From Lepidostoma basale (lineage: Eukaryota; Arthropoda; Insecta; Trichoptera; Lepidostomatidae), in contig JAHDVF020000881.1 of NCBI GenBank assembly GCA_022606425.2, forward strand, positions 496,001-560,000: DNA of 64,000 nt. Reading direction: 5' to 3'. Made by a program: the position numbers and the translations under genes. Below, one piece after another: positions 30,291 through 40,335 of this stretch. The first letter of the stretch is position 1. Each line of letters begins with the position of its first letter. The notes beneath the pieces were generated by a model, which was not told the origin of the DNA, searched no databases, and worked only from the letters and a program-made list of their open reading frames with translations.

Positions 30291-30452
30291 CGAAGTGTCG
30301 GAAGGCCATCGATGAGATGGACCGATGATATTATCAAAAGGGTTGGAAAATCTTGAATACGAAAGGGGCAGGATAGAGACGAGTGGAAGAAATTGGAAGA
30401 GGCCTATATCCAGCAGTGGAGGGAAGAAGGCTAGCAAAGAAGAAGAAGAAGA
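30291..30452 (+). mobile_element. RTE-G8-type LINE 3' end inside HH-2
   Basis: GTGTCGGAAGGCCATCGATG start, RW-TDDI-like codons, then GAGGCCTATATCCAGCAGTGG and a GAAGAAGAAGAAG tail. Only about 50 codons remain. Confidence 0.65.
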
Positions 30453-30677
30453 CATGATCTGACATATGTTATAAAGATTTATTTTAAAACGTTTATGCTT
30501 TTGTTATAACAAATATAATGATTCAATTTAAAATTTAAATTATTATTATTTTAAAATTTAAATTGAATCATAATATTTGTTATAACAAAAGCATAAACGT
30601 TCCAAAATAAATCTTTATAACATATGTCAGATCGTGTAAACAACAACAATTTTATAATATTTTTATAAATATGTATC

Positions 30678-30716
30678 TTTACTGAAGAAGGACTATTCGT
30701 CCGAAACATGTCTATT
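30678..30716 (+). ncRNA. hammerhead ribozyme motif, HH-2 right arm
   Basis: CTGAAGA 30682-30688, extra A, GGAC 30690-30693 with GTCC 30699-30702, GAAA 30703-30706, CATG 30707-30710, GTC. One of the cleanest motifs in the window. Confidence 0.72.
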
Positions 30717-30829
30717 AAATTTTATTTTTAATAAAAGTGTTGTAAATACAAAGTGCATAAAAAAATAGAAATTTATTGTGATACTTAAAATCAGTGTTTT
30801 CAAATTTAATCAATTGATACATAATACAT

Positions 30830-31085
30830 ATAATGTAATCGTCCAAATTTTAATAACAATAACCGATCGATAAGCATATGCCCCAGGTAGGACACCTTCC
30901 GGACCTTGATGTCGGCCAGAAATTGTCTATCAACTCTTGCTCTTTGTAGCACACTTACATTGCTGACCATATCGGTCCATGGAATGCGTAGCATTCTACG
31001 ATGCATCCACCTTTTGAATGCCTCTAACCTGTTAATAGTGCTGATTTTGAGGGTCCGTGACTCAACTTGGTAAAAGGGCATCGAT
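30830..31085 (-). mobile_element. RTE-G3 LINE C-terminal fragment
   Basis: The minus frame 31081-30806 encodes INRLEAFKRWMHRRMLRI, WTDMVSNVSVLQRARVDR and KVRKVSYLGH, then leaves the family. Same family as 56270-56695. Confidence 0.78.
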
Positions 31086-31116
31086 AATTATGTATTATTT
31101 TAAGTAAAAATGAAAT

Positions 31117-31207
31117 AAAACGATGTTTTTTAACTGCTTCTTCATTTATCTTTGTTTCGACAGCGACAACAGACAATAGTGGAAGTAGTTAAAAAAACAT
31201 CGTTTTA
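31117..31207. repeat. 91-bp inverted repeat
   Basis: AAAACGATGTTTTTTAACT and, inverted, at 31185-31207 form a stem of about 25 bp around a centre containing GTTTCGACAGCGAC. No hammerhead core is present. Confidence 0.65.
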
Positions 31208-31224
31208 TTAAAACTCATCGTTTT

Positions 31225-31380
31225 ATTTTTAAAAAAATTAATTTATATTTTTATATTTTTACACCTGAAGATGGAGGGAGGTATCCTCCAAAACATGTCG
31301 TGTTTTTTAAATAATTAGTGGATTCAACAAAGTTATTTTCAATTTCCTAAGTATATTATTATGGTGTGTAAATGCCTTAG
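31225..31380 (+). mobile_element. HH-4 arm
   Basis: Ribozyme region followed by GTGGATTCAACAAAGTTA and TTTTCAATTTCCTAAG as in the 36.6 kb palindrome. Confidence 0.7.
31259..31306 (+). ncRNA. hammerhead-like ribozyme motif, HH-4
   Basis: CTGAAGA at 31265-31271, extra T, stem II GGAGG/CCTCC, CATG, GTC, and a 4-bp stem I (ACAC just before the core, GTGT just after cleavage). The first G of GAAA is A, which would impair catalysis. Confidence 0.6.
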
Positions 31381-31747
31381 CGTTCAATAAGTTAAAATCA
31401 TTTGAGTTTAAGTTTTTTTTTTGTTCATTTATAGTGTTTGATTTCGTGGTTTAATCTTCTTTTAATACCAGTAATGTAAACATTGAAATTTCCCTATAAA
31501 ATGCTATTCGGATAGAAATTGTTAAAAGCAATAAAAACAAGCCCCGGAGCAGCATGCACGCGGAAGAAAGCAAAATAAGTGGGTTTTTTATGTTTACTGA
31601 AACATTTTTATGTAATTATTGGTTAGGTAGGTATTGTTTTAAAACATGCGACGAAGTATTGCGCTCGCAGAATTTGTACATGACACGCGACACTTCTACA
31701 AAAGAACCACATTGTTAACCCACAGGATGTTTTGTTATTATTTATCA
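31381..31747. other. AT-rich, no gene seen
   Basis: Nothing recognised apart from an AGCAGCATGCACGCGG patch at 31549. Confidence 0.45.
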
Positions 31748-32260
31748 GTGAAAGCTAAAATGGCCGTTCATAATAGAAATCTTGTTCCAACCTTTATGTA
31801 TGGAAACGAAACTTGGAACTGCCAGAAGAAGGATAAGTGCAGAATCAATACGGTAGAGATGAGATCCCTTAGACGGTTGTGTAGTAAAACGAAGTACGAC
31901 CGAGTTTCAAATGGTGATATTAGGAAGGAATGTAAAGCGGTAGAAAGTAGTATGAACAAAAATATGAAAGCATCTCTGCGTTGGTTTGATCACGTGAAAC
32001 GCATGGATAAAGAAAGAATGGTTAAGCAAGTATACGTCAACGATGTGAATGGAGTACGAATCTTAGGGAAGACCGAGGAAAACATAGCATGACCAAATCA
32101 ATCAAAGTTTGAAGGTCGGGCATGTTAGAAGTCGGATGAATCGACGTGCGTGTATGACTTGCTGTGTGAATGTGGAGGAAGCTAGATAGTGTGTCAGGAT
32201 CGAGTAGGTTGGAGGTCCATTCTCTCTGTTTGCTGTTTCGGGGAAACAGCGTGAAATATT
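31748..32260 (+). mobile_element. RTE-T LINE 3' end
   Basis: 31748-32092 is open and encodes VKAKMAVHNRNLVPTFMYGN, VEMRSLRRLCSKTKYDRVS, LRWFDHVKRMDKERMV, then shifts near 32065. The remaining CMNVEE..SA region follows in another frame to GGGGAAACAGCGTG. Confidence 0.82.
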
Positions 32261-32344
32261 CGTTCTATGATGTATTTTATTATCGTTTAATTTCATTGTT
32301 TTATTGTGTTCACCTGAATAATTTTACTCCTAATGGAGCTAAAA

Positions 32345-32482
32345 GTATTTATTGTTTCTTGAACAATGATGTAAAACTCCATATTAAATAATTAATATGA
32401 ATGAAAACATCAGTTATCTAGAAGTTTTATTATATTTTATGGAAATGACATGTTTCGCCCTTCTTAGGCATTATTAAATGTG
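32345..32482 (-). repeat. HH-3 arm
   Basis: TTATTGTTTCTTGAACAATG to GGCATTATTAAATG. On the minus strand GAAA, CATG and GTC are intact but the core reads TTAATAA. Confidence 0.65.
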
Positions 32483-33099
32483 CTAAAAGTATTTTTAAAC
32501 ATATGATTCACGAACAAGAATATTATTAAATTCAGAAAACCATGAAAATTCCATCTTGAAATCCATAATAACGTACAAAATTTGCAATAAATGTGATTTT
32601 CTTTATATATACTTATAGTAAATATTACAAAATTTCAAAGAAAAGAAATGACATACTATAAATGTGTACATTTATAGTATGTTTACATTTATTTACGTTT
32701 ATTTACACTATAGTATATTTACCTCATCATATTTTTAAATACTTTTCTTTAATAAAAAAACAAGCTCTAAGATTTAAATCGGTTCGAGATGAGATTAAAA
32801 ATCCAACCTGTATAAAAATTGTTTTTAAGAACAGTATCACATATGTAACCATGTTCACAACATTAAATATTATCCATGACGGTTCTGAACTAATTAATTA
32901 TGCCTAAGGATACAGATTTTTCAATAAACGTATATTTTTATTAATTAAGGTAGGATTATTGAGAGAGTTGATGTACACATTTATCTAAGACATTTGATTA
33001 AACTTGAGACAATCAAGAAGAAGATGATGAATGTAAGCAGGGCTTTGCATTGGCTGCTTCCGGTAAACTGTTCTAAATTCTAAATTCGAAGCGATTCGT
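32483..33099. other. AT-rich, no gene seen; perfect hairpin
   Basis: The 81-codon frame at 32662 has no motif. The only structured item is the hairpin at 32651-32682. Confidence 0.45.
32651..32682. repeat. perfect 15-bp inverted repeat
   Basis: ACATACTATAAATGT, 2-nt gap, then its exact inverse. No other family member seen in the window. Confidence 0.75.
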
Positions 33100-33540
33100 A
33101 AATCACCCGAAAAAAATATATTTGACATATGCATCCTCACAGTACTGACATGCGGGTTTGAAATAACCACGTTCACAAAAAGAACAGTATAGAAACCCTA
33201 AGTGACCCAACGGGGCAATGGAGAGGATGTTGAATATCAGTCTGCGAGACAGAAAACCAAATGAATGTATCAGGGAAAGTACTAAATTTGCTGATGTAGC
33301 GTGCAAAATAGCTTGGTAGACGTGGAATTGGGCTGGCTGCATAGTTATAATAACGAATGATCGGTGGACTAGACGCACCCTGGAATGGCGACCGAGAACC
33401 GGCCACAGAAATCCGGGCAGACCATAAGCAAGATGGTCCGATGACAAGTGGCATCAGTCAATGACACAGAATGGCGAGGGATAGAGAGTTTTGGAAGTTG
33501 TAAAGGAAGACCTATGGCCAACGCTGAAAGACTAATGACT
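33100..33540 (+). mobile_element. RTE-G2 LINE C-terminal remnant
   Basis: Across frames: VLTCGFEITTFTK, then QRGNGEDVEYQSARQ (shifted from an RAMERMLNISLRDR type), then NDRWTRRTLEWRPRTG and a terminal KWHQSM block. Several stops. Confidence 0.65.
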
Positions 33541-33554
33541 GGTCATGATGAATA

Positions 33555-34010
33555 TATTTATAACATCTTCTTCTTCTTTTTTCTCTTTTAATAGATCTGT
33601 GGATCTGTTTTTATGGCGTCGAGATCTTCTGAGACACAGAACTCCAACTGTCTCGCCATCTCTTCGCAGGTCTTCCGGGTTGGCGAGTTCCCATTGGCAC
33701 GTTATTTGCGGCTGCTTGTGGGAGTTTATCGTCGCTCATTCATTCTACGTGGTCGCGCCAGAAGCGTCTTCCTTTCCTGTCCCATCTGACAACAGTTTCG
33801 CAAGTTTCACGTATTACCGCGTTTTTGATTCTGTTCCTCAGTGTTTTGCTCAGAATAGTGCGGAGTGTCTTCATTTCGGCGGTTGGTAATAGTGCTTTGG
33901 TTCTATCTGTGTCAGCCCTCGATTTTATACCATAGTCATTATGGGTCTAACACATGTCTTATATATTCGCACTTTGCTTTCTACTCGTATATGCTTGTTT
34001 TATAATATGA
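33555..34010 (-). mobile_element. RTE-G1 LINE 3' end
   Basis: The minus strand reads FEMKTLRTILSKTLRNRIK, RRFWRDHV and GRPAKRWRDSWSSVSQ across breaks. TTCTTCTTCTTT tail at 33566. Confidence 0.72.
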
Positions 34011-34684
34011 TAAAGTAAAAAGTATATTGGCTTGGTTTATTATTTTTTGACAGTTTTATTTTATATTACGTGTCACTTGTAAAAAATACATGTCGAGTTT
34101 GCTTGTTTCTGCAATTTCATCTTTGTACGGGGATTTGTGGAATTCGTACATATTTAATCCAATCAGATTTTATTTAAGACGCACGACGCGGCGACGGCGA
34201 CGTCGACACGCACGACGTACTTGTCGTGTGTCACTGAATTGCGATTTTCCGATTGAATTAATGATATGCTTACGTCATCTGAACTTCGAACGTTTGGAAA
34301 AAATTCCAATTTCTTTTTTATAATCTAATCCTTCCACATACAGTCAGGAAAAAAAATGATATATGCATATCTAATTTTTGACATCGGTGAAAACGTTACT
34401 TATAATTTTATGGAAAGAAATTTTTCACCCTTTTTTAAAGACTCACCAATAATATAAAACAATGGCTTTAGAGTTGATTATACACTCCCCAATATGAATA
34501 GAAAATAGCTCATTATATTGAAGAAATAATCGGATTCTGTTCACACTTAAACCCAAGTTCCCCGGATCAGGAGCCAAGCATTATTTCTCCTAGACCACCA
34601 CCCAGTTGGGAATAACCTTACTTGGGAGTTTAGCCATTTATGTATTTGAGTTGATAAAACAGAATAAGGTAATTGAAATGTTTT
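34011..34684. other. no gene seen; CpG-dense patch
   Basis: ACGCACGACGCGGCGACGG at about 34180-34200 starts a 60-bp run dense in CG with ACGACG repeats. The 77-codon frame through it is Arg-rich by composition only. Confidence 0.4.
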
Positions 34685-35320
34685 GATACTTCTTCTTCTT
34701 CTTCTTCCTCAGCCTATTCCCGTCCACTCCTGGACAAAGGCATCCTCCCGTCGCTTCAATGTCACTCTGTCTTGTGCAGACTGCATCCAGGTTATTCCGA
34801 AGTGTCTGTTCAGATCATCCTTCTACCGTAGTTGTGGTCGCCCTGCACTTCTCTTTACCGTCCACGGCCTCCAAGTCAGCAAGTCTTCTTGTCCATTTTT
34901 TATCTGAGCTCTGCTGCTTGAGTGGCTACTTGACCTGCCTATTGCCATTTTATAGTCACCACTCGGTGGATGTTGACAGTGACGTGACCTTTGTTTTCAC
35001 CTCTCTCCATATCGTTTCTGACTCTGTCTCTTAGGCTTATTCCTAACATAGCTCTTTCCATGGCTCTTTGGGTCACTCGTAGTTTCTCGGCACTTTGTTT
35101 GGACAATGTTACAGTTTCAAGACCACATCCAACTGACAGAACACAGGCTTCATAGACTTTTCGTTTCAGGTTGATCGGTATTTTCCGGTTTTTAAGAATG
35201 TAACCCATGTTTCCGAAAGCTGCACAGCTTAGTCCAATTCTTCTCTTGAGCTCTGTGGTTTGGTTATCTCTGCCCAATCGAATATTGTGTCCCAGGTATT
35301 TTGAATACACTGTGAACTAA
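34685..35320 (-). mobile_element. RTE-G2 LINE 3' end
   Basis: The minus frame 35310-34939 encodes LGHNIRLGRDNQTTELKRRI, VYEACVLSVGCGLETVTL and AMERAMLGISLRDRVRNDM. Shifted frames down to 34740 give the WMQSAQ/WTGIG end. TTCTTCTTCTTC tail at 34687. Confidence 0.82.
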
Positions 35321-35374
35321 AAATACCCTATAAATATATATTATTTATTTCAAATGGTCATATAAAATTGCAAC

Positions 35375-35535
35375 GTATACTTCTTCTTCTTCTCGACGCT
35401 ACATTCCGTTCTTCACTGTTCTTCACTGGCTGCTGTCCCTGGCCATCTCTCTCCATTCTTCAGTTTTTATCATTTCTTCCAATCCTCTTCCACGCGGTCC
35501 ACCCTTTTCACGGTCTGCGTCTTGGTCTCTTTTCG
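35375..35535 (-). mobile_element. RTE-G9 LINE end, antisense
   Basis: The minus strand reads RCPAKRDQDADREK and KTEEWREMARDSSQ. A TCTTCTTCTTCTC tail lies at 35380. It faces the sense copy that follows. Confidence 0.65.
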
Positions 35536-35549
35536 CAGGGCACCTATCT

Positions 35550-35690
35550 GGACACAATTTTCGTCAAACATTGGTTCGTTAAAGATCCGGAGAGTAGAGA
35601 AAGATGGCCAGGGAGAGGAGCCAGTGTAGGCTGTAGTGGAGGAGGCCAAGTCCCACACCGGGATGTATCGCTGAGAAAAAGATGAAGAAG
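35550..35690 (+). mobile_element. RTE-G9 LINE end, sense
   Basis: RRVEKDGQGEEP-type codons, then GAGGAGGCCAAGTCCCACAC and GATGAAGAAG tail. Same family as 45965-46262. Confidence 0.62.
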
Positions 35691-36365
35691 ATTTACTTAA
35701 AAGTGTTAAATATGCCTTGCATGTGAAATGTGTATATAAAATACGATATAAAATAAAAACTGTTTAATTTAGAACAGTGTTATATTATCATAGTTTATTT
35801 ATTTAAATGCCATGTAACCGCCGCGATAGCTGTTTCACCAACGTTGGTATTATATAAAAGTGTTTCATATTTAACTGTTATTAATGTTGAAGCACCATAA
35901 TGTTTTCGTGAAAACAATGAATTATCTAAAAACGAATTGAAATAAGGAAATATCAAATTATTTGATTTAATGTTTTTAAATTTATAAGGTTTCACAATCA
36001 AATACTGAGTGGTAAATTGCAGGTGAAAATGTCAAACTTTAATAATCATTAAAATCTAATTACGTTACATAATTATATATTTTCGTTCCAGTGGAAGCTT
36101 ATGGCGTGAGACATTATCCTTCACGTGACCAGGTGCACTTGTTAGTATTAGAGAACGAAGGGGCCCTGGGTACCTGGGTACCTATAGAATTAGCTTTCGT
36201 GTGGACATGAAATGTGATTTAACCCGAGTTTATATAATTGAATGTTGATATTTACCCTTAATTCGCAAAGTAAGGTAAATGAAGACGATTAATTATTTTT
36301 TAATGATATAGCGATATAAATTGTAAAAAGTGTTGAATAGACTATTCCTATACAAACCACTTTAA
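35691..36365. other. no gene seen; HH-1 trace
   Basis: An HH-1 ribozyme trace (GATAGCTGTTTCACC) lies at 35820-35855 on the minus strand. Nothing else recognised. Confidence 0.45.
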
Positions 36366-36500
36366 AACTGCATTTATTGTTTCTTGAACAATGATGTAAA
36401 ACTTCATATTAAACAATTAATACTAATTAAAACGTATGTATTCTAAAAGTATCATTATATTTTGTGGGAACTACATGTTCTGCCTTGCTAAGGCATTATA
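36366..36500 (-). repeat. HH-3 arm
   Basis: TTTATTGTTTCTTGAACAAT to GCTAAGGCATTATAAAA. Ribozyme core decayed (GAAA reads GAAC-shifted, core TTATAA). Confidence 0.6.
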
Positions 36501-36654
36501 AAATTATGTTTGACTAATGACATTTATTAATGACAAATGACATTGGCTTGAATTGACAGAATGTGTTTTTTGAAAATGAAAATAATCCTAAAAATATATA
36601 ATTCGTTTGAAAGGAAATTGAAAATAACTTGGTTTAATCCGCAAAATATTAAAA

Positions 36655-36695
36655 AGCACCACACGTTTCGGAGGATACCTCCATCTTCAGGTGTA
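36655..36695 (-). ncRNA. hammerhead-like motif, HH-4 left arm
   Basis: Minus strand: CTGAAGA (36684-36690), extra T, GGAG/CTCC, GAAA, CGTG, but the triplet is GTG, which does not satisfy the NTH rule. ACAC precedes the core. Confidence 0.55.
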
Positions 36696-36987
36696 AAAAT
36701 ATAATAAAAACTAAACAATGGAAGACTAATTTAAAAAACGCATATAAAATGCGATACAATAATTTAAATTTAAAAATTAACATGGGCTATTTGTTATAAG
36801 TACTAATAATTAAATAAATTATTAACTGATAAAAAATATTAATTCAATAAAAAAAAATTATTAACTAACAAAAAATAATTATTCTTAAATAATTAAATAA
36901 AAAATAACTTTCAAATTTAAATTATTGTAGCCAATTTTAAATGCGTTTTTTATATTAGTCTTTCCTTGTTTAGTTTTTATTATATTT

Positions 36988-37032
36988 TTACACCTGAAGA
37001 TGGAGGAGGTATCCTCCGAAACATGTCGTTTT
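36988..37032 (+). ncRNA. hammerhead ribozyme motif, HH-4 right arm
   Basis: CTGAAGA 36994-37000, extra T 37001, GGAGG 37002-37006 with CCTCC 37013-37017, GAAA 37018-37021, palindromic CATG 37022-37025, GTC ending 37027. Core complete. Immediate stem I is only two pairs. Confidence 0.7.
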
Positions 37033-37117
37033 TTTAAATATTTTGTGGATTAAACAAAGTTATTTTCAATTTCCTAAGTAAATTACGATAGAATTCCATA
37101 GTGTTAATGCCTTAGTG

Positions 37118-37564
37118 GTCAATATAATTCGTTTATAATATATATATTTAATATTATTCTACTAAGGTAAGTTTAATATTATTTACAATGGTTAACAAGA
37201 AATTTCAAATAACAACATTAATTTGTTTTGTATTATGATATTTTATACAGGTAGTATACATGTTTAATGTAAACGCAGCCTTGCGAAATTGCCTCAAAGT
37301 TATTTAACACACTACAATGAAATTCATCGCTTCACTTCTAGCGAATCAGAGAAATCTCGGCGGGAAACGTTCTCATTTAAAATTAACCTATTGGGATGCA
37401 GCTTGGTGACGCCATATTTAATGTAAAGATACATGCAAACCTTTGTTTGAACACCGTATATACCTAAATTTGTCAGCTCTGCAATATTTAATACACTACG
37501 AAATAAGTTCAGATTTCGAAAACACCTTTTTTATATATGTTTGTTTATTCTTTCTTCTTTCTGT
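37118..37564. other. AT-rich, no gene seen
   Basis: Nothing recognised. Confidence 0.45.
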
Positions 37565-37930
37565 GTCTTGTCAGGTTTCCCTAACGTTGACTATCACCCT
37601 TGAGTATAGTGATGAGCTGGGGAAAAATATCTAGAGTGGTATCCCCTTGCCTTCTCTGGAGAATTTTCTGTCGGGGTTACCTTCCCTTAGCTGGGTGTAT
37701 CCAGTTTAATGGTGCTAGAAGCTCGCCATTCGTCCACTCTCTATCTGCTATGGCACTAAGTAATATGTGCCACATTGCCCGGGGTTCGCGGGGTCTTTAA
37801 ACAGAACTCTCGTGGACGCTAGAGAGTTGGACTTGATAGTAGTGTTGCTGTTGTAAATGCAACATGGCGCCTTACGACATTTTGTAGAGGCATACTTTCC
37901 AGCAAAGCATACCCCATCGTAGCCCTACTA
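37565..37930 (-). repeat. probable LINE 3' UTR, GC-richer
   Basis: The minus strand begins near GGCTACGATGGGGTATGC and ends ATAGTCAACGTTAGGGAAAC. The last block resembles the ATCGCCAACGTTAGGGGGAC end of RTE-G3 (56640). No ORF. I think it is the tail of a LINE but cannot name it. Confidence 0.4.
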
Positions 37931-37994
37931 CCCTTTTGAACCCCGTTTGTTTATTATTTCAATTAACACCTACCTTTCTTTAAAAATTTCTCTT

Positions 37995-38235
37995 TCTATA
38001 TAGAAAACTTCTTCTTCTTCTTCTTTTGCTTTATTTAGGACTGTGTCTTGTTATTTCTCGCAGCCTGTTCCTGATATGCAGATATCCAACTGTCTCGCCA
38101 TCTTTTAAGTGGTCTTCCTGCAGGTCGATTTCCTGTTGGTACTTTATTTGCGGCTTTATTTATCACTCTTTCAGAACATTCTCTTTCCACATGATCTCTC
38201 CAGTAGCGAGGGCGCCATTTATTGTATCATACATA
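37995..38235 (-). mobile_element. RTE-G1 LINE 3' end fragment
   Basis: TTCTTCTTCTTCTT tail at 38007. The minus strand then encodes the KWRDSW-type and RDHV-type blocks in broken frames, as at 33555-34010. Confidence 0.62.
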
Positions 38236-38604
38236 AGCCACAGTAACATATTTGAACTGTTTAGCAGCACGTGACGCGAAGAGGGACCCGCTGAAAGTCG
38301 TGTCACGTATCCTAAATGAAATTTGAAAAGTAATTATTGTTGTTCGATTCATCACAACAGCCCTCAAGTCGCCCCCTGCGCCCCTTGTGCCACCCAGCTG
38401 TCTCATCCTTTAAGCTGGGGTGGTCATTAGCAAACAGAATATATATGAAAAAATATATCAATGAATTCATTTCTGTTCGCTTTAAAGCCATCTAATTTTT
38501 TTTATTTGTTTATTTTTTAGACAAACAATAATTATACTCTATTTATATGAGTACAATACTAATTATGGGACAACAAGACAATTTGCATATTTAATATTAC
38601 ATAC
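38236..38604. other. no gene seen
   Basis: Moderately GC-rich at 38350-38430, otherwise AT-rich. Nothing recognised. Confidence 0.4.
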
Positions 38605-39000
38605 TAATCGTAAACCATTCTGGAAATATCAAAAAACAGACTTAGAAACTAAAATATCCTACAAAATTACAAAAACAATCAGGAAACATCAAATCACAGA
38701 CTTAGAACCTAAAATATCTTACAAAATTTATACAATCCCAAAAAAAAACTATCTAACCATCACGCCGTCTCCCCGAAAGGGTAGGCAGAACGAATGAACT
38801 GTCACACTTTAACCGATGCGGCACTCTATGCTTCTCTTTTCGCCCCGCGGGAGACGCAAATAATAATACAAATAATCCCAAAAATTTTCAGGAAATATCA
38901 AAACACAGACATAGTAACTGAAACTCATTACAAAATTTATGTATTGTAATAACAAAAACATTCAAGAAATATTAAAACACAGTCGTAAATCTTACAAATA
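38605..39000. repeat. tandem array of about 60-bp units
   Basis: Four units sharing GGAAATATCAAAACACAGAC and a later ACAAAATTTA lie at about 38613, 38673, 38891 and 38955. The array is interrupted by the insertion at 38745-38873. Confidence 0.7.
38745..38873 (-). mobile_element. RTE-T-tailed SINE-like unit with 11-bp target duplication
   Basis: AATCCCAAAAA occurs at 38734-38744 and 38874-38884. The 129-bp insert, on the minus strand, is GCGTCTCCCGCGGGGCG, a GAGTGCCGCATCGGTTAAAG block and the RTE-T 3' end with CTATCTAAC tail. This shows the short unit moves on its own. Confidence 0.75.
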
Positions 39001-39084
39001 ATCGACTCAATTACTTTTTGATCGCTAGTTGTTCATATATGAATATAAAATATTAGGTATTTTTTTATATACTTAGTGTACAAC

Positions 39085-39310
39085 AGTGACTTTTTTAAAA
39101 ACTTATTAAAAAATTAACAAGCCCTTCATCAGTGATATTATATAATATATTATATGATAATATCAGTGATATTATATAATATAAGATTATAAAAAAAAAA
39201 TACAAATGTGATCAGTTTTCTCAGATGTTAAAATGATTTTTTTTTGGAACGTTTATGCTTTTTGTTATAACAAATATTATGAATAAATTTAAAATTAAAA
39301 TAATAATTTA
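39085..39310 (-). repeat. HH-8 and HH-2 arm remnants
   Basis: AAGCCCTTCATCAGTGATA (39120) is the HH-8 core side with CTGATGA intact but no GAAA. 39228-39310 (GGAACGTTTATGC) matches the inner arm of HH-2 at 30480-30540. An AT-rich tandem repeat lies between. Confidence 0.5.
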
Positions 39311-39769
39311 AAGTTCTTATTGGGGTTCCAGTATTAACATACAATAAAGGAAATAAATCAACGATTGGACTTAACGTTAAATTTATTTGATTATTTATAA
39401 TATTTTTTTTATTTTCAATTGCTTTTTTAATTTCTAAAATTTCGAGATTGTTCAAAGTTATATTTCTATAATTAACATGCAAAATTTCAATAATTAATGA
39501 AATAAAAATATTCATCCTATTCATCCTATTCATCACACATGATTAATTTTTGAATATAAAGTGAATTTTGCATCTTGGATGGTCATAGTTCAAATAGCCT
39601 TATTATGTAATGATTTTATTTTTCTGTGAAAATCGATATTTCGCATTTAGAATTTTACATTGATTTATAGTTCAACCAACACTAGATACATAAATTTTCG
39701 TATTGATGATTGTGGTTTTAATTTGGAAAACGCCATAAATATTGTATAATGAAAACGATTTTTTAATTA
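39311..39769. other. AT-rich, no gene seen
   Basis: The 102-codon minus-strand frame 39536-39228 is Asn/Ile-rich by composition and enters an HH-2 fragment. I do not accept it as a gene. Confidence 0.45.
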
Positions 39770-39905
39770 AACACATTAATATAAAAACACAAGTTACAAA
39801 CTTATTTCGCCTTTCTAGGACGTTCTCCAATAGATGACGACATTTTCAAACAAACAAATGTAGGTGAAACAAATTTATAACTAGTGTTTATATATTTTAA
39901 TATAC
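39770..39905. repeat. HH-12 decayed palindrome
   Basis: ACACAAGTTACAAACTTATT and the inverse-like AACAAATTTATAACTAGTGT are outer arms. On the minus strand GGAGAACG, then a CCTAGAAAGG stem and GAAA, resemble the U3/A8 motif of HH-3 and HH-9, but the core is worn. Confidence 0.45.
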
Positions 39906-39949
39906 AAATAAAACATTATTAACTGTTAATATTATAACACTTGTCGAGA

Positions 39950-40130
39950 ATGTTGCGAAAATTGTTTCGCCAACCGGTGTTAGCATTATCGGGTGTTATA
40001 ATCAACTGTTTTGGTGTTACAAACAAATTAATTGTAATACCTGATGATGCCAACATCGGTTTGCGAAACAGCTGTCGCAACATATTCAAAAAGTTTATAT
40101 TAATATTGTGATATTATAACAATATAATAA
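39950..40130. mobile_element. HH-1 palindrome
   Basis: Left arm (minus motif: CCGATAATGC, TTGGC, GAAA) and right arm (plus motif) flank a centre near 40010. Right arm better preserved. Confidence 0.72.
40038..40085 (+). ncRNA. hammerhead-like ribozyme motif, HH-1
   Basis: CTGATGA 40043-40049, extra T, stem II GCCAA/TTTGC (one mismatch), GAAA 40067-40070, palindromic CAGCTG 40071-40076, GTC ending 40078. Confidence 0.65.
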
Positions 40131-40162
40131 CTGTTGACATTTATATTATAACAATTTTAACT

Positions 40163-40335
40163 AGCTAACTAACTAACCATCACGCCGTCTCCCCAAAAGG
40201 ATAGGCACAAAGACTGGACTGTCACACTTTAACCGATGCGGCACTCCATCCTTCTCTTTTCGCCCCGCGGGAGACGCAGTGTGATGGGTTGCGAACCTCA
40301 TCGCCACCAATACGCATCTCCCGCGCACACTTCTA
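40163..40335 (-). mobile_element. RTE-T-tailed SINE-like unit, longest copy
   Basis: CTAACTAACTAAC tail at 40164-40177. The minus strand from 40333 reads GCGGGAGATGCG, a GGTTCGCAACCC block that could be a B box, GCGTCTCCCGCGG, GAGTGCCGCATCGG and then the RTE-T end. Copies at 38.7 and 50.0 kb share it. Confidence 0.65.

Larger units (their letters stand above)
30099..30768. mobile_element. HH-2 palindromic element with 12-14 bp target duplication
   Basis: AAATTTATTGTGAT is present at 30085-30098 and 30769-30782. The element ends read TTTCTTCTATATAAGC and, inverted, AAAAATAGAAA. The central palindrome (about 30455-30640) and two ribozyme arms fit the 10.9 kb copy. A LINE end (30291-30452) sits in the left arm, and a 31-bp ribozyme block is duplicated (30215-30245, 30259-30289). 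Confidence 0.85.
36605..37117. mobile_element. HH-4 palindromic hammerhead element
   Basis: AGGAAATTGAAAATAACTT at 36609 and its inverse ending 37075 are the outer arms, with ribozymes at 36655-36695 (minus) and 36988-37032 (plus). A further asymmetric 3' block (GAATTCCATAGTGTTAATG, 37091-37109) is shared with HH-5 elements. Confidence 0.8.

Noticed and set aside
38605..39000. CRISPR-like array
   Set aside because: The repeats are ~60-bp adjacent tandem units that drift in sequence, without unique spacers of constant length, in a eukaryotic context.
39228..39536. 102-codon Asn/Ile-rich ORF
   Set aside because: Composition follows the AT-rich DNA, and the N-terminal part of the DNA belongs to an HH-2 arm fragment.
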